A stretch of 64,000 bases of DNA from Liriodendron chinense (Eukaryota; Streptophyta; Magnoliopsida; Magnoliales; Magnoliaceae). The notes under the pieces are model-generated. The model was not told the DNA's origin, searched no databases, and was given only the letters and a program-made list of their open reading frames with translations. Below, piece by piece: positions 22,126 to 32,573 of this stretch. Position 1 is the stretch's first letter. Every line of letters starts with the position of its first letter. Both the position numbers and the translations under genes were made by a program. The stretch lies in contig ML058406.1 of the NCBI GenBank assembly GCA_003013855.2, positions 310,001 to 374,000 on the forward strand, written 5' to 3'.

Positions 22126-22142
22126 TGGCGCCGTCTGTGGGA
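22126..22142 (+). other. E5 primer binding site
   Basis: TGGCGCCGTCTGTGGGA starts three bases after the LTR. It is the usual Tat-type site. Its first nine bases fit tRNA-Asp, and the rest fits that tRNA less well, so the exact tRNA is uncertain. Confidence 0.75.
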
Positions 22143-22196
22143 ACGACTTGATCGTCAAAATCAATCGTTCTAACCACCGATCAAAATCCTTCTGTG

Positions 22197-23768
22197 ATGC
22201 CTCCAAAAAAAGCTGTTCATCCTTCGACTTCAAGGCAGGCACCACCTCCACCCGATGAGACAGAATCCATACCTGCTCTTCCACCCACTTCGACGAATAT
22301 CCCTCAAGGAGCCCCAAATATGCCATCAGCAAACCCATTATTGGAGGCTTTTGGAAATCAAGACGATGTCCTGCGTTTCCTCGGAAATACTCTTCTAAAT
22401 CTAAATGCTGGAGTTCAGGCCCTGTCGAATCGGCTTGATCAGCATTTCCCCGAACCGCAGAGACAACCCTCCGAAGGGTTACCACCGCAACCCATACCAG
22501 TGGCTTCCAGACATTCTATGGACCAACCACAGGTCCCACCACTTGGCAACCATCTCCCTGTGCCGTCCCCACATTCTATACATTCTAGTTCGTCTCGACA
22601 ACCTCAACCTCAGGGCTCCACTGTCGAAACATCAGGCTATACCCTACCATGGGAAGGAGATCTCAAAAGAATCCATGATCGTTTTGACGTCATGGAACAG
22701 CAGTATCAGGCAAATCGACCATCTGCCGTCATGGCGGCGATACATCAATCCGAGTCCCCCTTTACCAGCGAGGTTATGGAGGCACCGTTACCTAGAAAGT
22801 ATCGAACACCTGTTATCACCCCATATACAGGTATTGGTGATCCTCTTGAACACCTAGAAACATACAGGCCTCTCATGGAGTTGGAGAGACATGGCTCAGA
22901 AATCATGTGTAGGGCTTTTTCCCTAACATTGAAGGAAGCAGCTCGTACATGGTTCCGGGGGTTGAAGCCCCGTTCCATTAGCTCCTTTTCCCAGTTATCG
23001 GAGATATTCCTTTCTCAATTCATGGGAAGCATTCGCGTTAAGAAGCCAGCCTCCCATCTGATGGATCTGAAACAGCAGCAAGGGGAGACAATAAAGGAGT
23101 TCACAGTACGATTCACTGCCGAAGCCGTTCAAACTAAGGGTTATATTGAGGAAAAAGGTCTTACAGCCCTCATAGCCGGAATAACGAGCGAGAAATTCAG
23201 GTTTGCTTTAGATAAGAGCCCTCCAAAAAATATGGCAGAATTCCAAACCAAAGCTCAGAAATATATCAATGCAGAAGAAGTCGCATTGACACGCCATGGA
23301 GTACAGGGTAAGAAGCGCAAGCCAGAGGGAACCTCTACTGCAGATAAAAAATATCGTCGTGATCAGCGCGAACGTTCCCCCAAGAAACCTTATTCTGGTA
23401 CATATCATAACTACACTCCTCTTAATCAGTCTCATGAAAAGGTTCTAATGGAGATTAAACACAAGCCATATGTAAAGTGGCCTGCAAAGATCAAATCCGT
23501 TCCCGAGAAGAGAGACAAGAGCAAGTTCTGTTACTTCCATAAAGATCACTGGCATAGAACCCAGGATTGCATCTCTCTACGAGATCACATTGAAGCCCTT
23601 ATTCGAAAAGGCCATCTTCAGGATTATGTCGCTCGTAAAAATCGATCACCAGAAAGGGCGAAAGCCTCACCACGCCAAAAGGAACCGCCTACTGCCCAAG
23701 AGGACGCCGAGCCTACTGGAGAAATTCGCACCATCGTCGGAGGGCCAGCTTGTGGGGGTGACTCTTAA
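22197..23768 (+). CDS. gag: E5 Gag polyprotein
   Basis: ATG at 22197, about 523 residues, ending at TAA 23766-23768. The N-terminal 190 residues are Pro/Ser/Gln-rich. A retrotransposon gag (capsid) domain lies at about 215-330 with words EAARTWFRGLKPRSISSFSQL and VKKPASHLMDLKQ. A zinc-knuckle variant with C446-x2-H-x4-H-x4-C (CYFHKDHWHRTQDC) is typical of Tat gag. The C-terminus is basic and ends GGPACGGDS. The next codons continue the family's gag-pol text in the same frame, so the TAA interrupts a single polyprotein rather than ending a separate gene. It builds the cytoplasmic virus-like particle that packages element RNA. Confidence 0.9.
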   Translation: MPPKKAVHPSTSRQAPPPPDETESIPALPPTSTNIPQGAPNMPSANPLLEAFGNQDDVLRFLGNTLLNLNAGVQALSNRLDQHFPEPQRQPSEGLPPQPIPVASRHSMDQPQVPPLGNHLPVPSPHSIHSSSSRQPQPQGSTVETSGYTLPWEGDLKRIHDRFDVMEQQYQANRPSAVMAAIHQSESPFTSEVMEAPLPRKYRTPVITPYTGIGDPLEHLETYRPLMELERHGSEIMCRAFSLTLKEAARTWFRGLKPRSISSFSQLSEIFLSQFMGSIRVKKPASHLMDLKQQQGETIKEFTVRFTAEAVQTKGYIEEKGLTALIAGITSEKFRFALDKSPPKNMAEFQTKAQKYINAEEVALTRHGVQGKKRKPEGTSTADKKYRRDQRERSPKKPYSGTYHNYTPLNQSHEKVLMEIKHKPYVKWPAKIKSVPEKRDKSKFCYFHKDHWHRTQDCISLRDHIEALIRKGHLQDYVARKNRSPERAKASPRQKEPPTAQEDAEPTGEIRTIVGGPACGGDS

Positions 23769-26768
23769 GCTTCAAGAAAAGCGTACACTCGGAAGGCGTC
23801 TAAAGAACCCCAGCATATCTATTGGCTAGAACAGACGACCAGCTCGTCAAAAGCCAGCCATCCTCCCATTTCTTTCACCCTCGAAGATGCAGCGGGAATT
23901 CACTTCCCTCACGAAGATTCCATCGTAGTCACATTAAAGGTATCAAATTATCTGACTCATCGAATTATGGTGGATACAGGTAGCTCAGCCGATATTCTAT
24001 ACTTGGAGGCTTTCAACAAAATGGCACTTGCCAGAAACCTACTCAAGCCAGTTTCGACCCCCCTCGTCGACTTCGGAGGTGAGGTAGTAACACCTGAAGG
24101 AAGCATTGATCTCCCAGTTACTTTTGGAGAAAATCTAACGAAGACTACCGTCTTCATAAACTTCCTTGTGGTGGATCGAAAATCAGCGTATAACGCCATT
24201 TTGGGGCGACCGTCTCTTACTAAGGTTGGGGTAGCCTTGCACCCTTCATATCTGTGTGTCAAATTTCCTACCCCAAATGGTATCGGGGTCGTGCGAGGAA
24301 GTCAACAGGAGGCACGGTCTTGCTATCAGATAGCCCTACAAGATCGAAAGAAGGCTCAAGCGACACCTGTTATGGAGATAGCACAAGATTCACCCAACTT
24401 TTCCCCCAACACCTCGCTGGATCCGAGAGAGAACGTTCTCCAATCAGGAACTCCTGGGGAAGAAACAGTGGCGATTCACCTAACCAGAGACGACCCGTCT
24501 AGGGTCGTGGACATTGGGTCTTCTTTAAGCAAAGTCCATCGTGAAGATTTGTTCCGTTTCCTCACCGAATACCAGGACGTGTTTGCTTGGTCTCATAAAG
24601 ATATGCCAGGCATCGACCCCAATGTCATCGTACATCGTCTCAATATCAACCCGAAGCATAAACGCGTTCACCAACGTCGACGTGCCTTCATTGTAGAGAG
24701 GCAAATGGCGATCAAAGATGAAGTGGAGAAGCTACTCACGGTCAATTTCATAAAAGAGGTTGATTACCCAGAGTGGGTCGCGAACGTAGTTCTCGTCCGG
24801 AAAGCTAATGGCAAATGGAGAATGTGCGTCGACTATTCAGATTTGAACAAAGCATGTCCCAAAGATAGGTTCCCGACACCGCGGATCGACCAGTTGGTCG
24901 ATTCAACAGCTGGGCACGCTTTGCTCAGTTTTATGGATGCTTATTCTGGTTACAACCAGATCATGATGCACCCACCTGATAGCCAGCATACCGCCTTCAT
25001 CACAGATCGGGGACTATATTGCTACCAGGTAATGCCATTTGGTCTTAAAAATGCAGGGGCCACCTATCAGCGCCTCGTCAACAAAATATTCGCTGCCCAA
25101 ATCGGCAAAAATATGGAAGTTTATGTCGATGACATGCTCGTGAAAAGCATCGTGGAAGATGATCATCTCCCTGATCTTCGAGAAGCATTCGATCTGATGA
25201 GGAAATATCAGATGAAGTTGAATCCAGAAAAGTGTGCATTCGGGGTATCTGCTGGAAAGCTCCTCGGGTTCATGGTCGGTCAGCGAGGAATTGAGGCAAA
25301 TCCCGAAAAGATAAAAGCATTGGTAGAGATGAAATCCGCCACTACTCTGAAGGACGTCCAGCGTCTGGTTGGTCGCATCGCATCGTTGAATAGGTTCATC
25401 TCGCGAGCATCCGACAAGTGCTTACCATTCTTCAAACTCCTCCGTGCAACGGCCAAGTCTGATTGGAAATGGACGCCAGAGTGTGAGGAAGCCTTTCAAC
25501 AACTGAAGCAATACATGAGCACACCTCCCATTTTGTCAAAACCTGTAGCACATGAGCAACTCATTCTTTATCTTTCTGTGTCCACTACGGCCGTTAGCGC
25601 CGCTTTGATAAGAGAAGATTCCGGGGTGCAAAGGCCCGTTTATTATATCAGTCGAGCAATGGTTGATGCAGAAACTAGATATTCTGATATGGAGAAGCTG
25701 GCCCTAGCCTTAGTCACGGCAGCTCGAAAACTGCGACCATACTTTCAAGCTCGTGCTATTCTAGTACCAACAAATCATCCACTACGGCAAGTCCTCCAAA
25801 AACCTGAGGCTTCCGGACGCTTGACTAAATGGGCGGTCGAGATTAGCGAGCACGATATCTCATTCTGTCCTAGGACCGCAGTCAAGGGTCAGGCCGTGGC
25901 TGACTTCATAGTCGAATTCACATACTCCTCCGATGATAATACCATGACCAGCGACCAGCCTCCTTGGTCACTCTTCGTGGACGGGTCGTCGCGGGCCACT
26001 AGCAGTGGAGCGGGTCTGATTTTAGTGGCTCCCGACGGGTCGCATTTCCAGTATGCTCTGCGTTTCGATTCTCGCGTCTCGAATAATGAAGCAGAATATG
26101 AGGCCCTGATCGTCGGCCTTGAACTGGCCATTGTCCTTGCAATTCAAAATCTGTTAATTCATAGCGATTCCCAGCTCATTGTCAACCAAGTCCTTGGTGA
26201 ATTCGAGGCCAAAGAAGAAAGGATGGCCTTATACAAGTCTCGTGTCCTCATCCTGCTCGCAAAACTGAAGACTTATGAAATAATTCATATTCCTCGCGAG
26301 AAGAACCAACTTGCCGATTCCCTAGCAAAGCTCGCCTCTACACTAGAATCTGAGTTATCATATTCAATCCCCATCGAGCATCGTCAGAACCTGAGTATCG
26401 ACCAAGCAACTCTTGAGCAAGTAATATCGGTACAATCATCTCCATGCTGGATGGACCCAATCATCCTTTATCTCAGAGACGGATACCTACCAGAGGACAA
26501 GAAAGCTGCAAGACAAATTCGCCTTCGGGTTGCCAGGTATACCTTGCAAGACGGAATATTGTTGCGCAAGAGCTTTTCCTTGCCTTATTTAAGGTGTCTT
26601 CATCCAGAAGAAGCACTTCGTGTTCTAGACGAAGTACACCAGGGGGCATGTGGTAATCACCCCAGGGGGCGATCCCTAGCATATAAGGCGATGCGGCAAG
26701 GATATTATTGGCCCACTATGAAAGCAGACGCAATTGAATTTTCTAAAAAATGTGACAAGTGCCAATGA
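23769..26768 (+). pseudogene. pol: E5 pol part 1: protease, reverse transcriptase, RNase H, integrase zinc finger
   Basis: Same frame as gag, open from the gag stop to TGA 26766-26768. Protease active site DTGSSADIL begins at 23973. The RT has the words ANVVLVRKANGKWRMCVDY, FMDAYSGYNQI and the catalytic YVDD box at 25122-25133. RNase H has LFVDGSSRATSSGAG (Asp codon at 25980), NNEAEYEAL and IHSDSQL, all four expected acidic positions being visible. The last 55 residues are the integrase HHCC finger (HQGACGNH...CDKC). The stop falls directly after CDKCQ, where relatives read Arg, so CGA to TGA is the likely change. It is closed on both sides by stops, so no full pol can be made without readthrough. 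Confidence 0.92.
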
Positions 26769-27671
26769 TATTCAACTATACCTCATGTACCATCCGAACG
26801 GATGACTCCAGTTGATAGCCCTTGGCCTTTCGCTCAGTGGGGGGTCGATATCATTGGGCCCTTGCCCATGGGAAAGAGACAAAATAAGTTCGCAATTGTG
26901 GCGGTTGATTACTTCACCAAATGGGCCGAGGCAGAACCATTAGCCAAGATTACTGAGAAACAAACTACCAAGTTCATATGGAGAAATATCATATGCCGTT
27001 TCGGACTCCCTCCCACTATAATTACCGACAACAGAGCGCAGTTCGACAACGCGGCCTTTGATGAATTTTGTGAAAAATGGAAGATACGTAATCTCCGCAC
27101 TTCTCCATATCATCCTCAGGCGAATGGGCAGGTCGAGGCAGTGAACAAAATCATTAAGCACCATTTAAAAACCAAGCTTGGTGAATGCAAAGGTGAATGG
27201 CCAGAACTTCTACCAGAGGTATTATGGGCATATAGGACTACAACTCGTACATCAACGGGTGAGACCCCTTTTTCCTTAGCATTTGGTGTCGATGCGGTAG
27301 TACCAGTGGAAATTCAAGTGCCTTCGTATCGTATCGAACAGTATGATCCCACTGGTAATCAGGAAGATCTTCGACTTCATCTCGACCTCTTGGAAGAACG
27401 AAGAAATACCTCCCAATTACGAGCGGTCGCATATCAGCAACGTATTGCTCGCTATCAAAATGCTAAAGTTCGGCCTAGGTCCTTCCAGCTCGGAGATTTG
27501 GTCCTGAGGCAAAGACTCGGGGTTCCCGCTCGTTCGCTGGATCCAAATTGGGAAGGCCCTTATCGAGTTATTAAGATTGTGCGACCCGGTACTTATTACC
27601 TCGAAGACATGCAGGGCAAACCCGTGCGTCGCCCTTGGCACGTGGAGCATTTGCTACAATACTTCCCTTAG
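26769..27671 (+). pseudogene. pol: E5 pol part 2: integrase catalytic core and C-terminal domain
   Basis: Same frame as the preceding part; the first ATG is at 26802. The DDE core is visible: WGVDIIGPLP (first Asp), IITDNRAQFDN (second Asp; relatives usually have DNG, here DNR) and YHPQANGQVEAVNK (Glu). The tail has VLRQRLGVPARSLDPNWEGPY-type text (given here in part: LDPNWEGPYRV) and ends PWHVEHLLQYFP. It inserts the cDNA into the genome in intact relatives. It is separated from RT by a nonsense codon. Confidence 0.92.
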
Positions 27672-28397
27672 ATTTGATGTAGTTCATAACGACATTTTAT
27701 GAATAAAGTTGAAGATATCTTTTGGTCGCTACTCCATTTACTTGGACCTGAATAGCCCTGAAGAGAGTGCATACCATCCTCTTGGCCAATTGCCTACCCT
27801 TGGTAGGATTAAAATTGTTACTAGTTGGTTGCTTCTCCATTCTATGGATTACAGATAGCCCCGAAGAGAGCATACGTGCTCTTTTGACCAATTTTCTGCC
27901 CTTGGTAGAATCAAAATCTCAATCGATAGATCAGTTTATCTCAACGCGGACACGGTCACACGACCCCCGGATTGAGTCTAATTCACTTTTTCATGAGTTA
28001 GATGCTCGCGATTGGTGAAAAGGATCGCACTTCCAGAATGCGAGCAGCGCAACTCGTGCTCGAATTAAGGGGTCGCAGATCGTTCATCCTAACTACGAGC
28101 AGCTCAGCGCAGTTCGTGCTCGAATTAAGGGGTCGTACATCCTAATTGCGAGCAGCGCGGCTCGTGCTCGAATTAAGGGGTCACGTCCTCTGATGAGTCA
28201 ACATGTGATCAACATAAAGCAAAAATGAAAGATAAGGAGAATACACGACACTGAAGAAATAGATATTCATTATAATGGACCAAAAGGTCAAATCATTACA
28301 CAGTCGTTACATATCGATTTCTTCTCAAGAGTATAAAAAAAATAATAAAGAAGAAAAATAAAAAATACACGATGAAGACAAAAAGAAGGCAACAAAG
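27672..28397 (+). other. E5 spacer with two repeat sets
   Basis: No gene on the plus strand. A ~60-bp word (GCCC(T/C)GAAGAGAG ... CCCTTGGTAG) occurs twice, near 27752 and 27858. From about 28010 to 28190 there are three units containing CTCGTGCTCGAATTAAGGGG, similar to the LTR array. The end of the antisense gene lies at 28398. Confidence 0.8.
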
Positions 28398-30610
28398 TCA
28401 GGGCTGATCATCCCCCTCTTGGGCAGGCTCGCGGCTCTCAGCTTCAGGGCCAGCCTCGGGAGCAGGAGCGACATCTGTAGCCCCGGTGACTTCATTTTCG
28501 GCAGCAGCTCGTTCTCTAGCTGCGACCTCGAAAGCCATCCTATCGAACTCCTCAACGTTAAAAGTCGGAGCGATCTGCTGCATAACTCTGACTGCGAAAT
28601 CGCGACCAGCGATATACGCTTCATATCGCTCCTCGTCATAAAGTGGAGAAGTACGAAACTCCTGGACTGCGCGAGGACCCTCGTCAGATACCATCTGGAC
28701 GAGGGCCACCCGCTCCTCTTCCCAGTGGATGGAGTCAACCTTCAGCTGTTTAAGTCGCTGCTGGGCCTCCTCAAGCTTGGTCCGAGCGTCCTTGAACTGC
28801 CCTTCAAGCTGGATCTTGTCCTGGCGGAAGATTTCCTTCTCCTTCTCGCTCTTAGTATGAAGCTCTTGAAGCTTTGCGAGTTGGAGGTCCACTGACTGAA
28901 AACGCTCAGTCAGGGATTGGATTTTTACGAGGAGAATCTTCTTTTCTTCGTCCAGCTTGGCGATCTGAACTTCCAGAGCCTTCACCAAGCCGTCCCGCCC
29001 TTGGACCTCGGCTTCCATTGTCTTCTTCTTTTTCTCCGCATCCTCCACGCTGCGGCGAGCGGCTTCAACATCCCGCCTAACACGGAGCGTGAGATCCAGG
29101 CTCTGATATAAATAAAGAAGGAAGGATTAGATTGCTAGTCATCCTATTAAAACACGGAGAGATTGGTAAAAAGGAAAAAGGTTGTTACCTGAACCAACCT
29201 CACTCAGATATCAGTGGAGAGAGCCTCTAGGCTTGGCTCAGGCAAACTCCCGAAGGCGTTGGGGGGGATGTTATCAAACATAAACTTGCATATCGGATGC
29301 AAGTGTGGGGGGATAACAAAGACCCCCGACCCGGAAGGTTGGGCCACTACCATCTCGTTTGAGCTCGTCTCGCGAGCACCCACGGCACCCAAGGAAGGTG
29401 TCGCAGACTCGCGAGCACCAGTAGGCTCGCATGTTATCTCCTTCGAAGGGAGGCCTCCATCCCTTCGATCGCCTTTCAGCGAATTGTCAACGACTTCGAT
29501 CACCGGCTGGCCGCGAGCACCTGGCGATGGAGTCGCAGCAGCCGGAGGAGTCGTAGTCACACGAGAAGTTGGGGCGGCACCCCCTTTTTCAGCAACGCGC
29601 GGCTGTGGCCCGCGACCAAGTCCGTCCGTCGGGATAGGCGCAGATGAAGGACCGGCTGCAGTCTTCTTCTGCCTTTTCGAGGCAGCACCTTTAAGGCGAG
29701 GGAGCACTCCCAGTGCTCCTTTCTTGTCTCCGACGTTTGTCATTTCTTCTGGAGAAATTAGACCCGCCGCACAGAGACAACGAGGCTCTAGAGCAGCGTT
29801 TACGTGGCGTGCAGCCGCAGAGAGTTTGTAGACTCTAACGAGCTTCTCGTTGAGTCCTCCTCGCAGATTTGGCTTCACACCAGTTGGTATCCCTACAAAA
29901 AAAAAAAAAGAAGAAGGCATATTAATCATTTAGGGCAAAGGCTTTGTTCCTTTCAGACAGATGGCGAAAATAAAACCCACCTTCGCCAAAATGGCGATTA
30001 ACGTTGTGACCTTTTGGGTCGGAGCCCATTTCGGACTCCCAATTGTCGGAAACATAAAACCATCTTTTTCTCCATCCCGGGCAGTTGGAAGAAGGGTTCC
30101 CCAAGATAAAGTTATTCCGGTGCCAGAAGTAAAGGTAGTACCAACCCTCGCTAGCTAGCGCCTTCTTCAGTTGGAATAACCTTAAAAACTCCTCAGCGGT
30201 TAACTCATCGTTACTCGCCTGCTTCCAGAGGATAAAAACGCTCAGAAGCACCCGCCAGCCATTTACTATTAGTTGGCCCGGGGCAATCTTATAGAGACGG
30301 AGGAAGTTTCATATGAAAGGGTGGAGGGGAAGGCGTACACCCACTTTGAAAAAGTATTCGTAAAAAGCCACACACCCTGGTGGTGGTGCATCGGCTGTCT
30401 CCCCTCTCCCCGGTAATCTAAATGATACCGAGTCTGGGACTCTATATACCTCTCTAAGGTTAGAGAGTCTTTCCTCCGTCAAGATGGGAGAGTAACCGGA
30501 GGCGGAATATCTCCCAGCCGGTACTCTGGCGTTATTGGATTCGGAGGAATCCGGGGTTTCATCTCCCAAAGGAACAATCTCTTCGTCAGAGATTTCCGCC
30601 GTTATAAAGG
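28398..30610 (-). pseudogene. E5 antisense gene: gypsy-type transposon domain plus coiled coil, two introns
   Basis: On the minus strand, opposite to gag-pol. Exon 1 (about 30610-29981) contains GRYSASGYSPIL, YEYFFKVGVRLPLHPF, APGQLIVNGWRVLLSVFILW and ASEGWYYLYF, the pattern of the Pfam family called putative gypsy type transposon (PF04195). Intron 1 (29980-29893, 88 bp) has GT...AG with a long T tract. Exon 2 (29892-29189) is Pro/Thr/Gly-rich and ends IPPHLHPICKFMFDNIPPNA...EPS. Intron 2 (29188-29103, 86 bp) is CAG/GTAACA...ATCAG. Exon 3 (29102-28398) is a Lys/Glu coiled coil then REFRTSP-like and acidic text. Removing both introns keeps one frame. Defects: TGA at 30311-30309, TGA at 29206-29204, and no ATG where E3 has one (49775). 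The function is unknown; extra antisense ORFs are known in Tat elements. Confidence 0.75.
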
Positions 30611-31021
30611 AAAATGGATGGGAGAAGTGAATAAGAAGAAAGAAAAGAAGGAATACCTCTGTAAAGAGGTTTTTACTCCGGAAATAGAGAAGAAGAAGAA
30701 GAAAACTTCGCAGCAGATGGAATTCGAAAATGGAGGATTTTCGGCTAAGTTCGATATTTATACGCAATCATCCCTGTTGATTTGATGGACACGCGGTAGC
30801 TTCTCATCCGGCATGCCAGACGAACGGGCGCTAGCATTAAATACGGAAACACGTGGCGCCCGACGCCTCATATCTGGTGGCAGAAAAAGCTGCGTAAAGC
30901 TGGCCATCATAAATGCGGAAGCACGTTAAGTGAATCATGCGCGATTCTCTCCCAGCAGCCAGCTGTCTACACTAACAAACCCTTGGCATAGTTCCTCAAT
31001 ACCAAGGGTTTGGGGGGCATC
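30611..31021 (+). other. E5 region between antisense gene and 3' LTR, with polypurine tract
   Basis: Contains the pyrimidine-rich leader of the antisense gene on the minus strand, then unique sequence. The tract ACCAAGGGTTTGGGGGGCAT ends one base before the 3' LTR (31022) and serves as polypurine tract for the plus-strand element. Confidence 0.85.
30755..30762 (-). promoter_or_regulatory. Candidate TATA box for the E5 antisense gene
   Basis: The minus strand reads TGATTGCGTATAAATATCGA; the TATAAATA is about 150 bp upstream of the coding start region. The equivalent place in E3 (49954-49944) also reads TGATTGC followed by a TATATATATA run. Conserved position supports a real antisense promoter; no expression data here. 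Confidence 0.55.
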
Positions 31022-31725
31022 TGTTGTAGGCAAAGATAGTCAAGCTCGTGCTCGCGATAAGGGGTCGCGCATATGGAATGCGAGCAGCTCAGCTCGTGCT
31101 CGCGATAAGGGGTCGCACATCTGGAATGCGAGCAGCTCAGCTCGTGCTCGCGATAAGGGGTCGCACATATGGAATGTGAGCAGCTCAGCTCGTGCTCGCG
31201 ATAAGGGGTCGCACATCTGGAATGCGAGCACTCCTGACACGAGCAGCTCCCGACATCTGAGTAATCATGAGTCTTTGCTTTTGGTTTGGACGGTCTTCGT
31301 ATAATAGTTCCAGCAGCCCGTATAGGCCGATTCTGGCTTACCTTCTTTAATGATTTCTAATCTCAAGGGATTGCTATCAAGGAACGTAATTGACTGATGA
31401 GTTGTTGGATAAGATCACTCCTCTATCTAAGGAAAAGAATCTTATCCCACGAAATCAGCGGGATCTCGATATCTTATGTAACAGATTGGATCGCTTCAGA
31501 TCTATATAAAGGGATGACTCCATTAAGAGAAAGGTACACAATACTCAATCTCTAGCCTTATTTTGCCTTCTTCTTGCCTTGCCTGATTTAAGCATCGGAG
31601 GGTTAACGGCTGAACACCAGCCACCCTTAGTTGCTTTCTGTCTTCTTACAGGTCTGGCTGAGGAAATCCCTGTTGGAGAGAAGGTGAACGACCGGAGGAT
31701 CCTGTCACAAGATCTGACGTTAACA
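31022..31725 (+). repeat. E5 3' LTR (704 bp)
   Basis: Matches 21419-22122. TATA box TATATAAA at 31503-31510. Followed by target duplication GCAGA (31726-31730). Confidence 0.96.
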
Positions 31726-31730
31726 GCAGA

Positions 31731-32432
31731 CACTCCACGACGGCTTCCTTCCTCTCCCATGACGTCCCTTGGCTTCTCAGATGCCCTAAGAAGAAGCCCT
31801 AGGTGTCCTTTTATAGTATAGCACGGAAGGTTCTGGATTGCGTAAGAAATCCTGGACTGTACAGTGAAAATCGGAGCTTCATGGACAAGCTTTGTTACGC
31901 AGACGACAGGTCACACGACCGGTCTGAGCCTATGAACGACCGGTCGCACGACCGGTCGCAAAAGTGCGAAAACAATCCAGAGAGTTTTCATAATTTTGGA
32001 ACCAGATTTTTAATCCAAGGACTGGTTGCATGACCGGTCTGAGCAGTTGACGACCGGTCGTGAATAGTCCAGCAAGCTTTACAGTGTGGCCTCTTCTTTG
32101 TTGAGTGTTCGGACCGGTCGGATGACCGGTCCTGGCTATGGACGACCGGTCGGACGATCGGTCTTGGCTGCCTTTTTCTGCTTTCTTTCTTCTCTTCTTT
32201 AACTTCTTCTTCCTTTCTTCTTGTCTCTCTTCCACTTGCTTTCTTCTTTCCTTGATCCTTCTTCAACCTTCATCCAATGGCTTTAAATGGCTCTTTTTAG
32301 TCTCCAATTGGGTGAAGTCCGCTCTCATTCCTAAAATCACAAAACATGCATTAGATGGGCCTTTTAAGCATGCAAACTATGCATATAATACGATGTAATG
32401 GGCAATGCAATGTATAAATTGGAGGTTCAACA
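31731..32432 (-). repeat. E4 5' LTR, proximal part (U3 side)
   Basis: Resumes the E4 LTR after E5. On the minus strand it starts at 32432 with TGTTGAACCTCC. It contains GACCGGTC palindromes between 31905 and 32165 and TATAAAAGG at 31815-31807. Confidence 0.92.
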
Positions 32433-32573
32433 CCCCCCCATCAAGAGAAAGATCCTCGGGACTAGGCTCGGGAAGAGTACCAAAAATCTGTGGGGTGATG
32501 TTATCAAATATAAACTTGCAAATTGGATGCAAGTGACTCGGGATATTGAAAGTCCCAACTCCATATGGCTGAG
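32433..32573 (+). mobile_element. E3 piece 2: end of exon 2 of the antisense gene
   Basis: The minus strand encodes VGTFNIPSHLHPICKFIFDN and EPSPEDLSLD, homologous to the end of exon 2 in E5 (IPPHLHPICKF). It continues piece 1 across the E4 insertion and ends at 32573, where the E6 LTR begins. Confidence 0.8.

Larger units (their letters stand above)
21419..31725 (+). mobile_element. E5: complete Tat-lineage Ty3/gypsy element inserted in E4 5' LTR
   Basis: 10,307 bp flanked by the 5-bp target duplication GCAGA (21414-21418 and 31726-31730). Both LTRs are 704 bp, TG...CA, and differ by about 17 substitutions counted by eye (about 2.4%). Order: LTR, primer site, gag, protease, RT, RNase H, integrase, a 0.7-kb repeat-bearing spacer, a spliced gene on the opposite strand, purine tract, LTR. 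Gag-pol is one frame (22197-27671) with two in-frame stops. No chromodomain is seen, as expected for Tat. Confidence 0.95.
14638..32432 (-). mobile_element. E4: polymerase-less Athila-type Ty3/gypsy element, split by E5
   Basis: Read on the minus strand, LTRs begin TGTTGAACCTCC and end CGAGCGAACA. Order on the minus strand: 5' LTR (32432-31731, then 21418-20693), Asp-type primer site, gag, protease, an acidic ORF without polymerase, 3' untranslated region, purine tract and 3' LTR (16022-14638). Without the 10.3-kb E5 insertion and its duplication it is about 7.5 kb. Flanks are ACCCC on the left and CCCCC on the right, an imperfect 5-bp duplication in a C run. No RT, RNase H or integrase motif is found. 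Confidence 0.88.

Noticed and set aside
29214..29831. Plus-strand 205-codon ORF
   Set aside because: It is the shadow of the GC-rich antisense exon 2; the minus-strand frame is the one conserved and supported by splice sites.
30611..30767. Upstream 50 codons of the long ORF (MRINIELSRKSS...) as a signal peptide or membrane protein
   Set aside because: They overlap the antisense TATA box and a pyrimidine-rich leader; the hydrophobic run comes from CTT/TTC repeats and is not conserved in E3.
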